A DNA stretch of 34,965 bases from Craurococcus roseus (GCF_039523795.1 NZ_BAAAFZ010000120.1:1-34965); one strand, 5' to 3'; positions 25,476 to 34,289 are shown, counted from the first letter of the stretch. Numbers and translations are program-made. The notes: a model not told the origin generated them from the sequence alone.

Positions 25476-26173
25476 TGCCCTCCGCCACCTACGCGCAGCG
25501 GCGCGGCCAGATCGAGACCTACTTCGACCGCACCGCGGCAGAGTCCTGGGCGCGCCTGACTTCCGACGCGCCCGTGGGCTGGGTCCGCCGGACGGTTCGC
25601 GCCGGGCGCGACGAGATGCGGCGCACGGTCCTCGACTGGCTTCCCGCCGACCTCCGCGGCCGCCGTGTGCTCGACGCGGGCTGCGGCACCGGCGCCTTCG
25701 CCGTGGAAGCGGCGCGGCGCGGCGCCGAGGTGGTGGCGGTGGACGTTTCGCCCACCCTGGTCGGCTTGGCGCGCGAGCGCGCCGCCGCGCAGGGCTGGGG
25801 CGGCATCGCCTTCCGGGTCGGCGACATGCTCGACCCCGCGCACGGCCGCTTCGACCATGTGGTCGCCATGGACTCGCTGATCCACTACGCCCTGCCCGAT
25901 GCCGTGCGGGCGCTGGCCGGGCTGGCGGCGCGGGCCGACCGCACAGTGGCCTTCACCTTCGCCCCGCGCACGCCGGCGCTCGCCGCCATGCACGCGGTCG
26001 GCCGCTTGTTCCCGCGCGGCGACCGGGCCCCGGCGGTGGAACCCGTAGCGGAAGCTCGCTTGCTCGGCGCCCTGGCGGCGGAGCCGGGCCTCGCCGGCTG
26101 GTGGTCCGCCCGGACGCGGCGGGTGGCGAGCGGCTTCTACATCTCGCAGGCCATGGAGCTGGCGGCCCCATGA
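25475..26173 (+). CDS. bchM: Mg-protoporphyrin IX methyltransferase
   Basis: BchM transfers a methyl group from SAM to the C13 propionate of Mg-protoporphyrin IX, directly after Mg-chelatase. The 232-residue protein carries the SAM motif VLDAGCGTG (65-73), then VVAVDVSPTLVGLARERA and FDHVVAMDSLIHYA, all characteristic of BchM. The N-terminal YFDRTAAESWARLTSDAPV helix is also typical. It is coupled at both ends to bchL and lhaA. Confidence 0.95.
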   Translation: MPSATYAQRRGQIETYFDRTAAESWARLTSDAPVGWVRRTVRAGRDEMRRTVLDWLPADLRGRRVLDAGCGTGAFAVEAARRGAEVVAVDVSPTLVGLARERAAAQGWGGIAFRVGDMLDPAHGRFDHVVAMDSLIHYALPDAVRALAGLAARADRTVAFTFAPRTPALAAMHAVGRLFPRGDRAPAVEPVAEARLLGALAAEPGLAGWWSARTRRVASGFYISQAMELAAP

Positions 26174-27624
26174 CCGCCGCGCGGCAGCAAGGCATCGGCT
26201 GTCTTGCCAAGGGATGGACGCGGTTGACGCCGCGCCTGCTCCCTTTCGCAGACGTGGTGACGCCGGAACTGCCGCTCGGCCGCCTGCTGCGCTTGTCGCT
26301 GTTCCAACTCTCCGTCGGCATGGCGGCGGTGCTGCTGATCGGCACGCTCAACCGCGTGATGATCGTCGAACTGGGCGTGCCGGCCGGCCTGGTCGCCGCG
26401 ATGGTCGGGCTGCCGCTCGTCTTCGCGCCGCTGCGGGCCCTGGTGGGCTTCCGGTCCGACACGCACCGCTCGGCGCTCGGTTGGCGCCGCGTGCCTTACC
26501 TCTGGATGGGCACGCTGCTGCAGTTCGGCGGCCTGTCCATCATGCCCTTCGCGTTGATCCTCCTGTCGGGCGACAGCAACGGCCCGCCCTGGGTCGGGCA
26601 CGTCGCGGCGGCGACGGCCTTCCTGCTGGTCGGCGCCGGGCTGCACACGGTGCAGACGGTGGGGTTGGCGCTGGCGACCGACCTCGCGCCGGCCGAAGCC
26701 CAGCCGCGCGTGGTGGCGCTGCTCACCGTGGCGCTCCTGCTCGGCATGGTGGTGAGCGCCTCCGCCTTCGGCGCGCTGCTGGCCGACTTCAGCCAGGTCC
26801 GGCTCGTCCAAGTTATCCAAGGCGCCGCCGTCGCCACGGTGCTCCTCAACGTCGCGGCGCTGTGGAAGCAGGAAGCGCGGAACCCGGCGCGCACCGCCGG
26901 GGCGGGCGCGAAGCCGTCCTTCGGCGAGGCCTGGCGCGCGCTGCGCCAGGAAGGGCCGTGGACGCGGCGCTTGGCGGTCGCTGTGATCGGCACGGCCGCC
27001 TTCGGCATGCAGGACGTGCTGTTGGAGCCCTACGGCGGACAGGTGCTGCGGCTCGGCGTCGGCGGGACGACGGCGCTGACGGCGGTGTTGGCCGGCGCCG
27101 GGATCGTCGGCATCCTGGCGGCGGCGCGCCTGCTCGACCTCGGGCGCGACCCGCACCGCGTCGCCGCGCTCGGCGCCCTGTGCGGCGCGGCGGCCTTCGC
27201 CGCGGTGGTCTTCGCCGCGCCCTTCGGCGCGGTGCCGCTCTTCATCCTTGGGACCGCCCTGATCGGCCTCGGCGGCGGCCTGTTCGCCCACGCCACGCTC
27301 ACCGCCTGCATGCGCGCGGCGCCGCCGGCGCAGGCAGGGCTCGCCCTCGGCGCCTGGGGCGCGGCGCAGGCGACCGCCGCAGGCTGCGCCATGGCGCTCG
27401 GCGGGCTGCTCCGCGACGCCGTTGCACACCGCGCCGAGGCCGGCGGGTTCGGCTCGGTGCTGGCCACGCCCGCGACGGGCTACTCCGCCGTGTACCTGCT
27501 GGAGATCGCTCTGCTCTTCGCCACCCTGGCCGCCATGGGTCCGCTCGTCCGCACGACGACGGCCAGAACCGTCGCCGCGGCCCGTCCGCCCGCCCTCTCG
27601 AACCCGACGCACGCGGAGGTCTGA
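26170..27624 (+). CDS. lhaA: Light-harvesting complex assembly MFS protein LhaA
   Basis: This is a BCD-family major facilitator protein with about 484 residues and 12 membrane helices. It shares NRVMIVELGVPAGLVAAMVG, the loop GFRSDTHRSALGWRRVPYLW, and FGMQDVLLEPYGG with LhaA/PucC. LhaA is needed for LH1 assembly, perhaps delivering bacteriochlorophyll. Its position between bchM and puhA is the conserved bchFNBHLM-lhaA-puhABC order. The ATG overlaps the bchM stop (ATGA). Confidence 0.94.
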   Translation: MTAARQQGIGCLAKGWTRLTPRLLPFADVVTPELPLGRLLRLSLFQLSVGMAAVLLIGTLNRVMIVELGVPAGLVAAMVGLPLVFAPLRALVGFRSDTHRSALGWRRVPYLWMGTLLQFGGLSIMPFALILLSGDSNGPPWVGHVAAATAFLLVGAGLHTVQTVGLALATDLAPAEAQPRVVALLTVALLLGMVVSASAFGALLADFSQVRLVQVIQGAAVATVLLNVAALWKQEARNPARTAGAGAKPSFGEAWRALRQEGPWTRRLAVAVIGTAAFGMQDVLLEPYGGQVLRLGVGGTTALTAVLAGAGIVGILAAARLLDLGRDPHRVAALGALCGAAAFAAVVFAAPFGAVPLFILGTALIGLGGGLFAHATLTACMRAAPPAQAGLALGAWGAAQATAAGCAMALGGLLRDAVAHRAEAGGFGSVLATPATGYSAVYLLEIALLFATLAAMGPLVRTTTARTVAAARPPALSNPTHAEV

Positions 27625-27625
27625 C

Positions 27626-28417
27626 ATGCCCAGCGCCTCGTTCACCGGCACCTTCGACGTCGCCGAACTCGCGTTCTACGCCTTCGTCCTCTTCTTCCTC
27701 GGGCTGGTCTACTACCTGCGGCGGGAGGACAAACGCGAGGGGTACCCGCTCGAATCCGAACGGTCCGACCGGGCCGGCCGCGTCACCGTCCGCGGCTTCC
27801 CGAACCCGCCGGGCCCCAAGAAATTCATCATGTACCACGAGCCGCAGAACCTGCTGGCCCGGCGCGAGCGCGACCTGGACGGCATCCTCGCGCCCGCCGA
27901 GAATTGGCCCGGCGCGCCCTTCGTCCCGCTCGGCGACCCGATGCAGGACGGCGTCGGCGCCGCATCCTACGCCCAGCGTTCCGAGGAGGTCGACGTCACC
28001 TTCGACGAGCAACTGCCGAAGATCGTGCCGCTGCGCGTGGCGAAGGGCTACTACCTGGCGGCCGAGGACCCGGACCCGCGCGGCATGGAGGTGGTGGGCG
28101 CGGACCGGGTCGTCGCGGGCACCGTTTCCGACGTGTGGATCGACCGGTCGGAAACCATCTGCCACTTCCTGGAGGTCGAGGTCGCGCCGTTCCTGGGCGC
28201 GCAGCGGCCCACCGTGCTCGTGCCGATCCGGCTCGTCCGCATCGACGCCAAGCGCCGGCGGGTCACGGTGAAGTCGGTCATGGCGCACCAGATCGCGGCG
28301 GCGCCCGGGACCAAGGACCCGGAGCAGATCACCTTCCGGGAGGAGGACCGGATCTCCGGCTACTACGCCGGAGGCCACGTCTACGCCACCCCGAAGCGGA
28401 CGGAGCCCCTGCTGTGA
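27626..28417 (+). CDS. puhA: Photosynthetic reaction centre H subunit
   Basis: The H subunit (263 residues) caps the cytoplasmic face of the L/M reaction centre and guides protons to the QB site. A single N-terminal helix (about 12-31, ending GLVYYLRREDKREGYPLE) leads into the beta-rich cytoplasmic domain with GFPNPPGPKKF. DVWIDRSE (169-176) places Asp173 and Glu176 where the proton-pathway residues Asp170/Glu173 of Rhodobacter sit. It starts one base after lhaA ends and overlaps puhB (GTGA). The L/M genes are elsewhere. Confidence 0.96.
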   Translation: MPSASFTGTFDVAELAFYAFVLFFLGLVYYLRREDKREGYPLESERSDRAGRVTVRGFPNPPGPKKFIMYHEPQNLLARRERDLDGILAPAENWPGAPFVPLGDPMQDGVGAASYAQRSEEVDVTFDEQLPKIVPLRVAKGYYLAAEDPDPRGMEVVGADRVVAGTVSDVWIDRSETICHFLEVEVAPFLGAQRPTVLVPIRLVRIDAKRRRVTVKSVMAHQIAAAPGTKDPEQITFREEDRISGYYAGGHVYATPKRTEPLL

Positions 28418-29112
28418 CGATAATCCGCGAACACGAGAACGAGCCCGTCCCTGGTCTGCCCGAGCGGCTGCCGGACGGGGAACGGGTGCTCTGGCAAGGG
28501 GCGCCCCGCTGGCAGGCCCTCGCGCGCCGCGCCTTCCACGTGCGCGTCATCGCCATCTACTTCGCGGCCTTGGCCGTTTGGAGCGGCTGGTCGGCGCACG
28601 CCGAGGGCGCGGACGCCGGCACGCTGGCGGCGGACGCGCTGTGGCTGGCGCTGGTGGCGAGCCTGCCGATCGGTACTCTCCTCGCCATGTCGCTCTTTTC
28701 GGCGCGCACCACGCTCTACACGGTCACGGACCGCCGGCTGGTGCTGCGCGTGGGCGTCGCCTTGCCGATGGCTGTGAACATCCCGCTCGGCGCCGTCGCG
28801 TCCGCGGGGGTCCGGCGCTGCGCGGACGGCACCGGCGACATCGCGCTGTCCCTGCTGCCGTCGCACCGCGCCTCTTTCGTCGCGCTCTGGCCGCACGTGC
28901 GCCCCTGGCGGTTCTCCAAACCGGAACCGCTGCTTCGCGGCCTGGTCGACGCGGACGCCGCGGCGCAGGCGCTGGCGAAGGCCCTGGCCGCGAGCGCGGC
29001 TCTGGAGCCCGCCGCCGCCGAGCCCGCGTCGGCGCCGCCCGCCCGCGCCCCGTCCAGGCCGCGGCCGGGGATGGAGCCCTCCGGCGCCTCGGCCGGGGCG
29101 GTCGCCGCCTGA
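28414..29112 (+). CDS. puhB: Reaction centre assembly protein PuhB
   Basis: PuhB is a membrane protein that helps assemble the reaction centre-LH1 core. The 232 residues contain LPDGERVLWQGAPRWQALARRAFHVR-type N-terminal sequence, two membrane helices (about 45-60 and 70-92) and a bacterial PH-like domain (TLYTVTDRRLVLRVGVALPM). The Ala/Pro-rich tail from about residue 190 is longer than needed for the domain. It is coupled at both ends (GTGA with puhA, TGATG with puhC). Confidence 0.92.
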   Translation: MTIIREHENEPVPGLPERLPDGERVLWQGAPRWQALARRAFHVRVIAIYFAALAVWSGWSAHAEGADAGTLAADALWLALVASLPIGTLLAMSLFSARTTLYTVTDRRLVLRVGVALPMAVNIPLGAVASAGVRRCADGTGDIALSLLPSHRASFVALWPHVRPWRFSKPEPLLRGLVDADAAAQALAKALAASAALEPAAAEPASAPPARAPSRPRPGMEPSGASAGAVAA

Positions 29113-29597
29113 TGAGCGGGGTCGGCGCCGCCATGCCCCGGCCGCCGCGCGGGCGATCCCCGCACCCCTCGGTGGTCCTCGCCACGGGCGCGCTCCTGCT
29201 GGCCGTGCTCGTGGCGACGGTCATGAGCCGGCCGCGCCCCGGCGACGGCCTGGAGGCGGGGCACGGCCGCCCGGCCTCGGTGTCGATCGACCTCCGCTTC
29301 GAAGACCTGCCGGACGGCGGCGTGGCGGTGCGCCGGGCGGATGACGGGGCGGCCGTCGCCGTGCTCGCGCCGGGCACCGAAGGCTTCGTGCGGGCGACCT
29401 TGCGCGGCCTCGCCCGGGACCGGAAGCGCGGGGACTTCGGTCCGGAGCAGCCTTTCCGCTTGTCGGCCTGGACGGATGGGGGTTTGAGCCTCGAAGATCG
29501 GGCGACCGGCCGCACGCTGGACCTCCGCGCCTTCGGTTCGACGCAGGTGGAGGCGTTTTCGCGGTTGCTGCCGGCCTCGGGGGAGGACAAGCGATGA
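29112..29597 (+). CDS. puhC: Reaction centre/LH1 assembly protein PuhC
   Basis: PuhC (161 residues) has one N-terminal membrane helix (about 21-38) and a periplasmic domain of around 120 residues, with RFEDLPDGGVAVRRADDG, GTEGFVRATLRGLAR-type sequence and LDLRAFGSTQVEAFSRLL. This matches the 'photosynthetic complex assembly protein' family known from puh operons. It sits between puhB and a small conserved-looking gene. Confidence 0.9.
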   Translation: MSGVGAAMPRPPRGRSPHPSVVLATGALLLAVLVATVMSRPRPGDGLEAGHGRPASVSIDLRFEDLPDGGVAVRRADDGAAVAVLAPGTEGFVRATLRGLARDRKRGDFGPEQPFRLSAWTDGGLSLEDRATGRTLDLRAFGSTQVEAFSRLLPASGEDKR

Positions 29598-29914
29598 GCG
29601 AGAAGGGATGGGCCGGCTGGCTCCCGCGTCGGCGGCGCACGGTCACCGTGCCCTGCGTGCTGGAGGTCGAGCGCACCGCCGACAGCTTCCACGCCTACGC
29701 CGTGCCGGAAGGCATCGAACTGCGCCCCGGCGACCAGGTGGTCGTCCACGGTGCGCCGGAGCGCCTCGCCTTCGGCGAACGCGCGACCTACCGCTCCTAC
29801 GCCACCGTCACCCGCGCTGGGCCATTGGAACGCTTCCGGACCCGGTATTCCGCGATCTTCGAACTGACCGAGCTGTACCACGTCGGCTTCGAGCCGAAGG
29901 AGGCGTCGCCATGA
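29594..29914 (+). CDS. Small protein encoded between puhC and acsF, function unknown
   Basis: This 106-residue soluble protein begins with a basic stretch (LPRRRRTV). It then shows a small beta-rich pattern: VPCVLEVERTADSFHAYAVP, ELRPGDQVVVHGAPERLAFGE and FELTELYHVGFEP (quoted in short pieces). There is no signal peptide, membrane helix or cysteine cluster. ATGA overlaps join it to both puhC and acsF, so it is very likely translated. Its place suggests help with cyclase function or complex assembly; I know no certain function and it should not be given a puh symbol on this evidence alone. Confidence 0.75.
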   Translation: MSEKGWAGWLPRRRRTVTVPCVLEVERTADSFHAYAVPEGIELRPGDQVVVHGAPERLAFGERATYRSYATVTRAGPLERFRTRYSAIFELTELYHVGFEPKEASP

Positions 29915-30981
29915 ACGCCGTTTCGCCCGCCAAGGCCGGCCCGAACGACTCCACGCGCGTCGCGCAAGAGGACACGATCCTCACGCCGCGCTTCTACACC
30001 ACCGACTTCGCAGCCATGGACCGGCTGGACATCGAGCCGGTGCGCGCCGACTGGGACGCGTTGATGGCGGAGTTCCGCGCCGACCTGAACAAGGGGCACT
30101 TCACGCGGACGGAGGAGTTCGACCGCTTCGACCTTTCGGCGTTGCCGGAAGGCTTGCAGAAGGAGTTGAAGGACTTCCTCATCTCCTCCGTCACCGCCGA
30201 GTTCTCCGGCTGCGTGCTCTACGCCGAGATCAAGAAGCGCATCTCCAACCCGGACATCCGGGAGCTGTTCACCCACATGGCGCGCGACGAGGCGCGGCAC
30301 GCCGGCTTCATCAACGACTCCCTCAAGGACATCGGGATCGGCGTGGACCTCGGCTTCCTGACGCGGGCGAAGAAGTACCACTACTTCAAGCCGAAGTTCA
30401 TCTTCTACGCGACCTACCTGTCCGAGAAGATCGGCTACGCCCGCTACATCACCATCTACCGCCAGTTCGAGCGGCATCCGGAGCTGCGCTTCCACCCGAT
30501 CTTCAAGTGGTTCGAGAAATGGTGCAACGACGAGTTCCGGCACGGCGAGGCCTTCGCGCTGCTGATGCGCGCCAATCCTTCGCTGCTGTCCGGCGCGAAC
30601 CGGCTCTGGGTGCGCTTCTTCCAGCTTGCGGTGTTCGCCACGATGTACGTGCGCGACCACGCGCGGCCGGAGTTCCACAAGGCGCTCGGCATGACGCCGA
30701 CCGAGTACGACCAGCGCGTGCTCCGCATAACGTCGGAAATCTGCGAGCAGGTCTTCCCCGTCACGTTGGACATGGACAATCCGGCCTTCTGGGAAGGTCT
30801 GGAACGGCTGCGGCGCGTGTCGGACGGGATGGCGGCGGCGAAGAAGCGCCCCGGCCTCCGGGGCAAGCTGAAGCGCGCGGGCCTCGCCGCCGCCGCGGCG
30901 GCGGCCTTCGCGCGGCTCTACACCCTGCCGGCCAAGCGCAAGGCGCTGCCCCCGCAGGTCCGCTTGGCGCCGTCCTGGTAG
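29911..30981 (+). CDS. acsF: Aerobic Mg-protoporphyrin IX monomethyl ester cyclase
   Basis: AcsF is the oxygen-dependent diiron enzyme that forms the isocyclic ring E. In the 356 residues the carboxylate ligands are visible as Glu97 (TAEFSG), the first ExxH at Glu127/His130 (RDEARH) and the second at Glu208/His211 (NDEFRH). Family strings LTPRFYTTDF and CVLYAEIKKR are also present. Its presence means bacteriochlorophyll can be made with oxygen; no anaerobic bchE lies in this window. The C-terminal Ala-rich helix (about 320-340) is a plausible membrane anchor. Confidence 0.96.
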   Translation: MNAVSPAKAGPNDSTRVAQEDTILTPRFYTTDFAAMDRLDIEPVRADWDALMAEFRADLNKGHFTRTEEFDRFDLSALPEGLQKELKDFLISSVTAEFSGCVLYAEIKKRISNPDIRELFTHMARDEARHAGFINDSLKDIGIGVDLGFLTRAKKYHYFKPKFIFYATYLSEKIGYARYITIYRQFERHPELRFHPIFKWFEKWCNDEFRHGEAFALLMRANPSLLSGANRLWVRFFQLAVFATMYVRDHARPEFHKALGMTPTEYDQRVLRITSEICEQVFPVTLDMDNPAFWEGLERLRRVSDGMAAAKKRPGLRGKLKRAGLAAAAAAAFARLYTLPAKRKALPPQVRLAPSW

Positions 30982-31000
30982 GGGAGGGGTAGCCCGCCGC

Positions 31001-31915
31001 ATGGCCGAGCACGCCCTACCGGCGCTCTACACGGTGTTCGTCTGGTGGTTCGCCACCGGGTTGATCCTGCTTTTGGACGGGCTCCGGCCGGAAACCTTCC
31101 GCTGGAGCATGGGGGGCGCGACCGCCTTGCTCGCCGCGGCTTGCTGGGGACTGGCTTCCAGCGCCGCGGACTCATCGCCCACCGGCGCCTACGTGGCCTT
31201 CACCTGCGCCCTGGCCGCCTGGGGCTGGGTGGAGCTGAGCTTCCTAACGGGCTGGCTGACCGGCCCGCGCAAGGCGCCGCTGGAGCCGGGCATCGGCGGC
31301 TGGCCGCGGTTCTTTGCGGCGTTGGGCGCCGTGCTGTGGCACGAGCTGGCCATCCTGGCCGGCGTCGCGCTCGTGGCGGCGCTCACCTGGGGCGGGCCGA
31401 ACCAGATCGGCACGGGGACGTTCCTGGTTCTGGCGGCCATGCGGTTGAGCGCCAAGCTCAACGTCTTCCTGGGCGTCCGTAACCTTGCCGAGTCGTTCCT
31501 GCCCGACCATCTCAGCCACCTGCGGAGCTTCTTCCGCCGGCGGCGGGCGAACGCGCTGTTCCCCTTCTCGGTGGCCGGTTCGACGATCGCTTGCGCCCTG
31601 CTGTTCGGGGAAGCCTTGACGCCGGACGCCGACGCCTTCCGGGCGGTGGGCTTCACCCTGCTCGGGACCTTGATGGCGCTGGCCGTGCTCGAACACTGGT
31701 TCATGGTCCTGCCCTTGCCCTTCGAGGCGCTGTGGCGGTGGGCCCTCCGGGTTCGACCGCGCGGGGCCTCGCCTTCCGGGCGAAAAATGGCGCGCTTTGA
31801 TGCGGATCACGGTACAGTGGCCCCATTTCCGGTATCGTTTCGTATGAGGGTGGCCGCCAGCCCGGGCGCGGCGGCCGTACCCAGGACCACGCTCGGTCGA
31901 TCGGAGGCGACATGA
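31001..31915 (+). CDS. puhE: Photosynthetic complex assembly membrane protein PuhE
   Basis: PuhE (304 residues) is a polytopic membrane protein with about seven helices, matching the second 'photosynthetic complex assembly protein' family found after acsF. Landmarks are FVWWFATGLILLLDGL, ELSFLTGWLTGPRK, WHELAILAG and SAKLNVFLGVRNLAESFLPDHL. The last 40 or so residues after ALRVRPRG extend past the usual end and look poorly conserved; a likely FNR-type promoter for hemA lies inside that stretch. A GGGAGGGG site precedes the ATG, 19 bases after acsF. Confidence 0.9.
   Translation: MAEHALPALYTVFVWWFATGLILLLDGLRPETFRWSMGGATALLAAACWGLASSAADSSPTGAYVAFTCALAAWGWVELSFLTGWLTGPRKAPLEPGIGGWPRFFAALGAVLWHELAILAGVALVAALTWGGPNQIGTGTFLVLAAMRLSAKLNVFLGVRNLAESFLPDHLSHLRSFFRRRRANALFPFSVAGSTIACALLFGEALTPDADAFRAVGFTLLGTLMALAVLEHWFMVLPLPFEALWRWALRVRPRGASPSGRKMARFDADHGTVAPFPVSFRMRVAASPGAAAVPRTTLGRSEAT
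31797..31810 (+). promoter_or_regulatory. FNR/FnrL-type binding site upstream of hemA
   Basis: TTGAT-GCGG-ATCAC differs from the consensus TTGAT-N4-ATCAA only in the last base. It lies within the 3' end of puhE, about 100 bases before the hemA ATG. hemA of Rhodobacter is a known FnrL target. Confidence 0.5.
31833..31838 (+). promoter_or_regulatory. Possible -10 element of a hemA promoter
   Basis: TATCGT shares four of six bases with TATAAT. If transcription started at 31845, the FNR-like site would be centred at -41.5, the classic class-II activation position. The leader to the hemA ATG would then be 67 bases. Confidence 0.35.
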
Positions 31916-33123
31916 ATTACGAGGGTTTCTTCCGGCGGCAGCTCGACGGCCTCCGCCAAGAAGGGCGCTACCGCATCTTCGCCGACCTGGAGCGGAAGGC
32001 GGGGAGCTTCCCCCGCGCCACCCACCACCGCTCGCCCGGCCAAGCCGAGGTGACGGTCTGGTGCTCCAACGACTACCTCGGCATGGGCCAGCACCCGGCC
32101 GTGCTCGCCGCCATGCACGAGGCGCTGGACCGCTGCGGCGCCGGCGCCGGGGGCACCCGCAACATCGCCGGCACCAACCACCACCACGTGTTGCTGGAGC
32201 GCGAACTGGCCGACCTCCACGGCACGGAAGCGGCGCTGTTGTTCAACTCCGGTTACATGTCCAACTGGGCGTCTCTCTCCACCCTAGCGGGACGTCTGCC
32301 GGGCTGCGTGGTTTTGTCCGATTCGCTCAACCACGCCTCCATGATCGAAGGCATCCGCCACAGCCGCGCCCGGTGCGAGGTGTTCGCGCACAACGACATG
32401 GCGGATCTCCGGCGCAAGCTGGAGGCGCTGGGCCCCGGCGTGCCGAAGCTGATCGCCTTCGAGAGCGTCTATTCCATGGACGGCGACATCGCGCCGATCG
32501 CCGCCATCTGCGACCTCGCCGACGAGTTCGGCGCCATGACCTACCTGGACGAGGTGCACGCGGTCGGGCTCTACGGCCCGCGCGGCGGCGGCGTGTCCGA
32601 GCGGGAGGGGCTGTCGCACCGCCTCACCGTGATCGAGGGGACGCTCGCCAAGGCGTTCGGTGTCGTCGGCGGTTACATCGCCGGCTCGGCGGCGATGTGC
32701 GACTTCGTCCGCTCCCACGCCTCCGGCTTCATCTTCACCACCGCCCTGCCGCCGGCGGTGGCGGCGGGCGCCGCGGCCAGCATCCGCCACCTCAAGGCGA
32801 GCGGCGCGGAGCGGGGGCGGATGCACGACCGCGTGGCGCTGGTGCGGCGCAAGCTGACGGCGGCCGGGCTGCCGCACCTGCCCAATCCGAGCCACATCGT
32901 CCCGGTGATGGTGGGCGACCCGAAGCAGTGCAAGCGCATCAGCGACGTGCTGCTCGACGAGTGCGGCATCTACGTCCAGCCCATCAACTACCCCACCGTC
33001 CCGCGCGGGACGGAGCGGCTGCGCCTCACCCCCTCGCCGTTGCACACCGACGAGGACGTGGATCACTTGGTCCGCTCCCTTTCGGCCATTTGGTCCGAAT
33101 TGAGCCTGCGGAAGGCCGCCTGA
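31912..33123 (+). CDS. hemA: 5-aminolevulinate synthase
   Basis: This PLP enzyme condenses glycine and succinyl-CoA to ALA, the first step of tetrapyrrole synthesis by the Shemin route. In the 403 residues the glycine-rich GAGAGGTRNIAGT (76-88), YLDEVHAVGLYG (211-222) and the PLP lysine Lys247 (EGTLAKAFG) are clear. A strong GGAGG site precedes the ATG. It overlaps puhE by 4 bases yet probably also has its own FNR-type promoter. bchI follows with TGATG. Confidence 0.96.
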   Translation: MNYEGFFRRQLDGLRQEGRYRIFADLERKAGSFPRATHHRSPGQAEVTVWCSNDYLGMGQHPAVLAAMHEALDRCGAGAGGTRNIAGTNHHHVLLERELADLHGTEAALLFNSGYMSNWASLSTLAGRLPGCVVLSDSLNHASMIEGIRHSRARCEVFAHNDMADLRRKLEALGPGVPKLIAFESVYSMDGDIAPIAAICDLADEFGAMTYLDEVHAVGLYGPRGGGVSEREGLSHRLTVIEGTLAKAFGVVGGYIAGSAAMCDFVRSHASGFIFTTALPPAVAAGAAASIRHLKASGAERGRMHDRVALVRRKLTAAGLPHLPNPSHIVPVMVGDPKQCKRISDVLLDECGIYVQPINYPTVPRGTERLRLTPSPLHTDEDVDHLVRSLSAIWSELSLRKAA

Positions 33124-34289
33124 TGGAAGCGCCGGGCGGCGCCCCCGGCGGACAGGCACCGGGCGGGAAAGGGGCCGCTCTGAACGGCGCGCACCGGAAG
33201 CCCCGGGCCGCGCCCCGGCGCGGCGGCCCCCCCGCGCCGGAAAGCGCCGCCCCGGCGCCGCCCGGTCGCGTCGCCTACCCCTTCGCGGCCATCGTCGGGC
33301 AGGAGGAGATGCGCTCGGCGTTGTTGGCCGCGGCCGTGGACCCGGGGCTGGGCGGCGTGCTGGTGCTCGGCGACCGCGGCACGGGCAAGTCCACGGCGGT
33401 TCGGGCGCTCGCCGCGTTGCTGCCGCCGATGCCGGCCGTCGAGGGCTGCCGCTACAACTGCGACCCGTCCGGCGCGGGCGGCCTTTGCGACGAGTGCCGC
33501 GCCCGGCGGGGCGGCGGGCCCCTCCCGTCCCGCATGGTCCCGGTGCCGGTGGTGGACCTGCCGCTCGGCGCGACTGAGGACCGCGTGGTCGGCGCGCTCG
33601 ACATCGAGCGGGCGCTGACGCGCGGCGAGAAGGCCTTCGAGCCCGGCCTGCTGGCCCGTGCCCACCGCGGCTTCCTCTACATCGACGAGGTCAACCTTCT
33701 GGAGGACCACTTGGTGGACCTCCTGCTCGACGTGGCCGCTTCCGGCGAGAACGTGGTGGAGCGCGAAGGGCTGAGCCTGCGCCACCCGGCGCGTTTCGTC
33801 CTGGTGGGCAGCGGCAACCCGGAGGAAGGCGAACTGCGCCCGCAACTGCTCGACCGCTTCGGCCTCGCGGTGGAGGTGCGCACGCCCACCGACCTGCCGC
33901 AGCGCGTGGAGGTGGTGCGCCGCCGTGACGCCTTCGAGCGCGACCCGGCGGCCTTCGCCGCCTCCTGGGCCGGGGAGGAGGCGGAACTGCGCCGCCGCGT
34001 CCTGTCCGCGCGGGAGCGCCTCCCGCGGGTCCGGGTCGGCGACGCCGCCATCGAAGGCGCGGCCCGGCTCTGCATGGCCCTCGGCACGGACGGGCTCCGG
34101 GGCGAGATGACCCTGGTGCGCGCCGCCCGCGCCGCCGCGTCGCTGGACGGCGACGGGGAGGTCGGCGAGGCGCACCTCCGGCGCATGGCGGCGCCGGCGC
34201 TCCGGCACCGCCTCCGGCGCAACCCGTTGGACGAGGCGGTCGCCGGTACCCGCGTGGAGCGCGCCGCCGCGGAGGTGTTCGGGGCGTGA
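33123..34289 (+). CDS. bchI: Magnesium chelatase AAA+ subunit I
   Basis: BchI is the ATPase that powers Mg insertion, forming rings with BchD. In the 388 residues Walker A is GDRGTGKST (83-91) and Walker B FLYIDEVNLL (184-193). The insert with Cys109, Cys113, Cys122 and Cys125 and the sensor region VGSGNPEEGELRPQLLDRFG are typical. The first 48 residues are a Gly/Pro/Ala-rich extension ahead of the normal start YPFAAIVGQ. An in-frame start nearer that point is possible, but the TGATG overlap with hemA favours the long form. Confidence 0.94.
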   Translation: MEAPGGAPGGQAPGGKGAALNGAHRKPRAAPRRGGPPAPESAAPAPPGRVAYPFAAIVGQEEMRSALLAAAVDPGLGGVLVLGDRGTGKSTAVRALAALLPPMPAVEGCRYNCDPSGAGGLCDECRARRGGGPLPSRMVPVPVVDLPLGATEDRVVGALDIERALTRGEKAFEPGLLARAHRGFLYIDEVNLLEDHLVDLLLDVAASGENVVEREGLSLRHPARFVLVGSGNPEEGELRPQLLDRFGLAVEVRTPTDLPQRVEVVRRRDAFERDPAAFAASWAGEEAELRRRVLSARERLPRVRVGDAAIEGAARLCMALGTDGLRGEMTLVRAARAAASLDGDGEVGEAHLRRMAAPALRHRLRRNPLDEAVAGTRVERAAAEVFGA

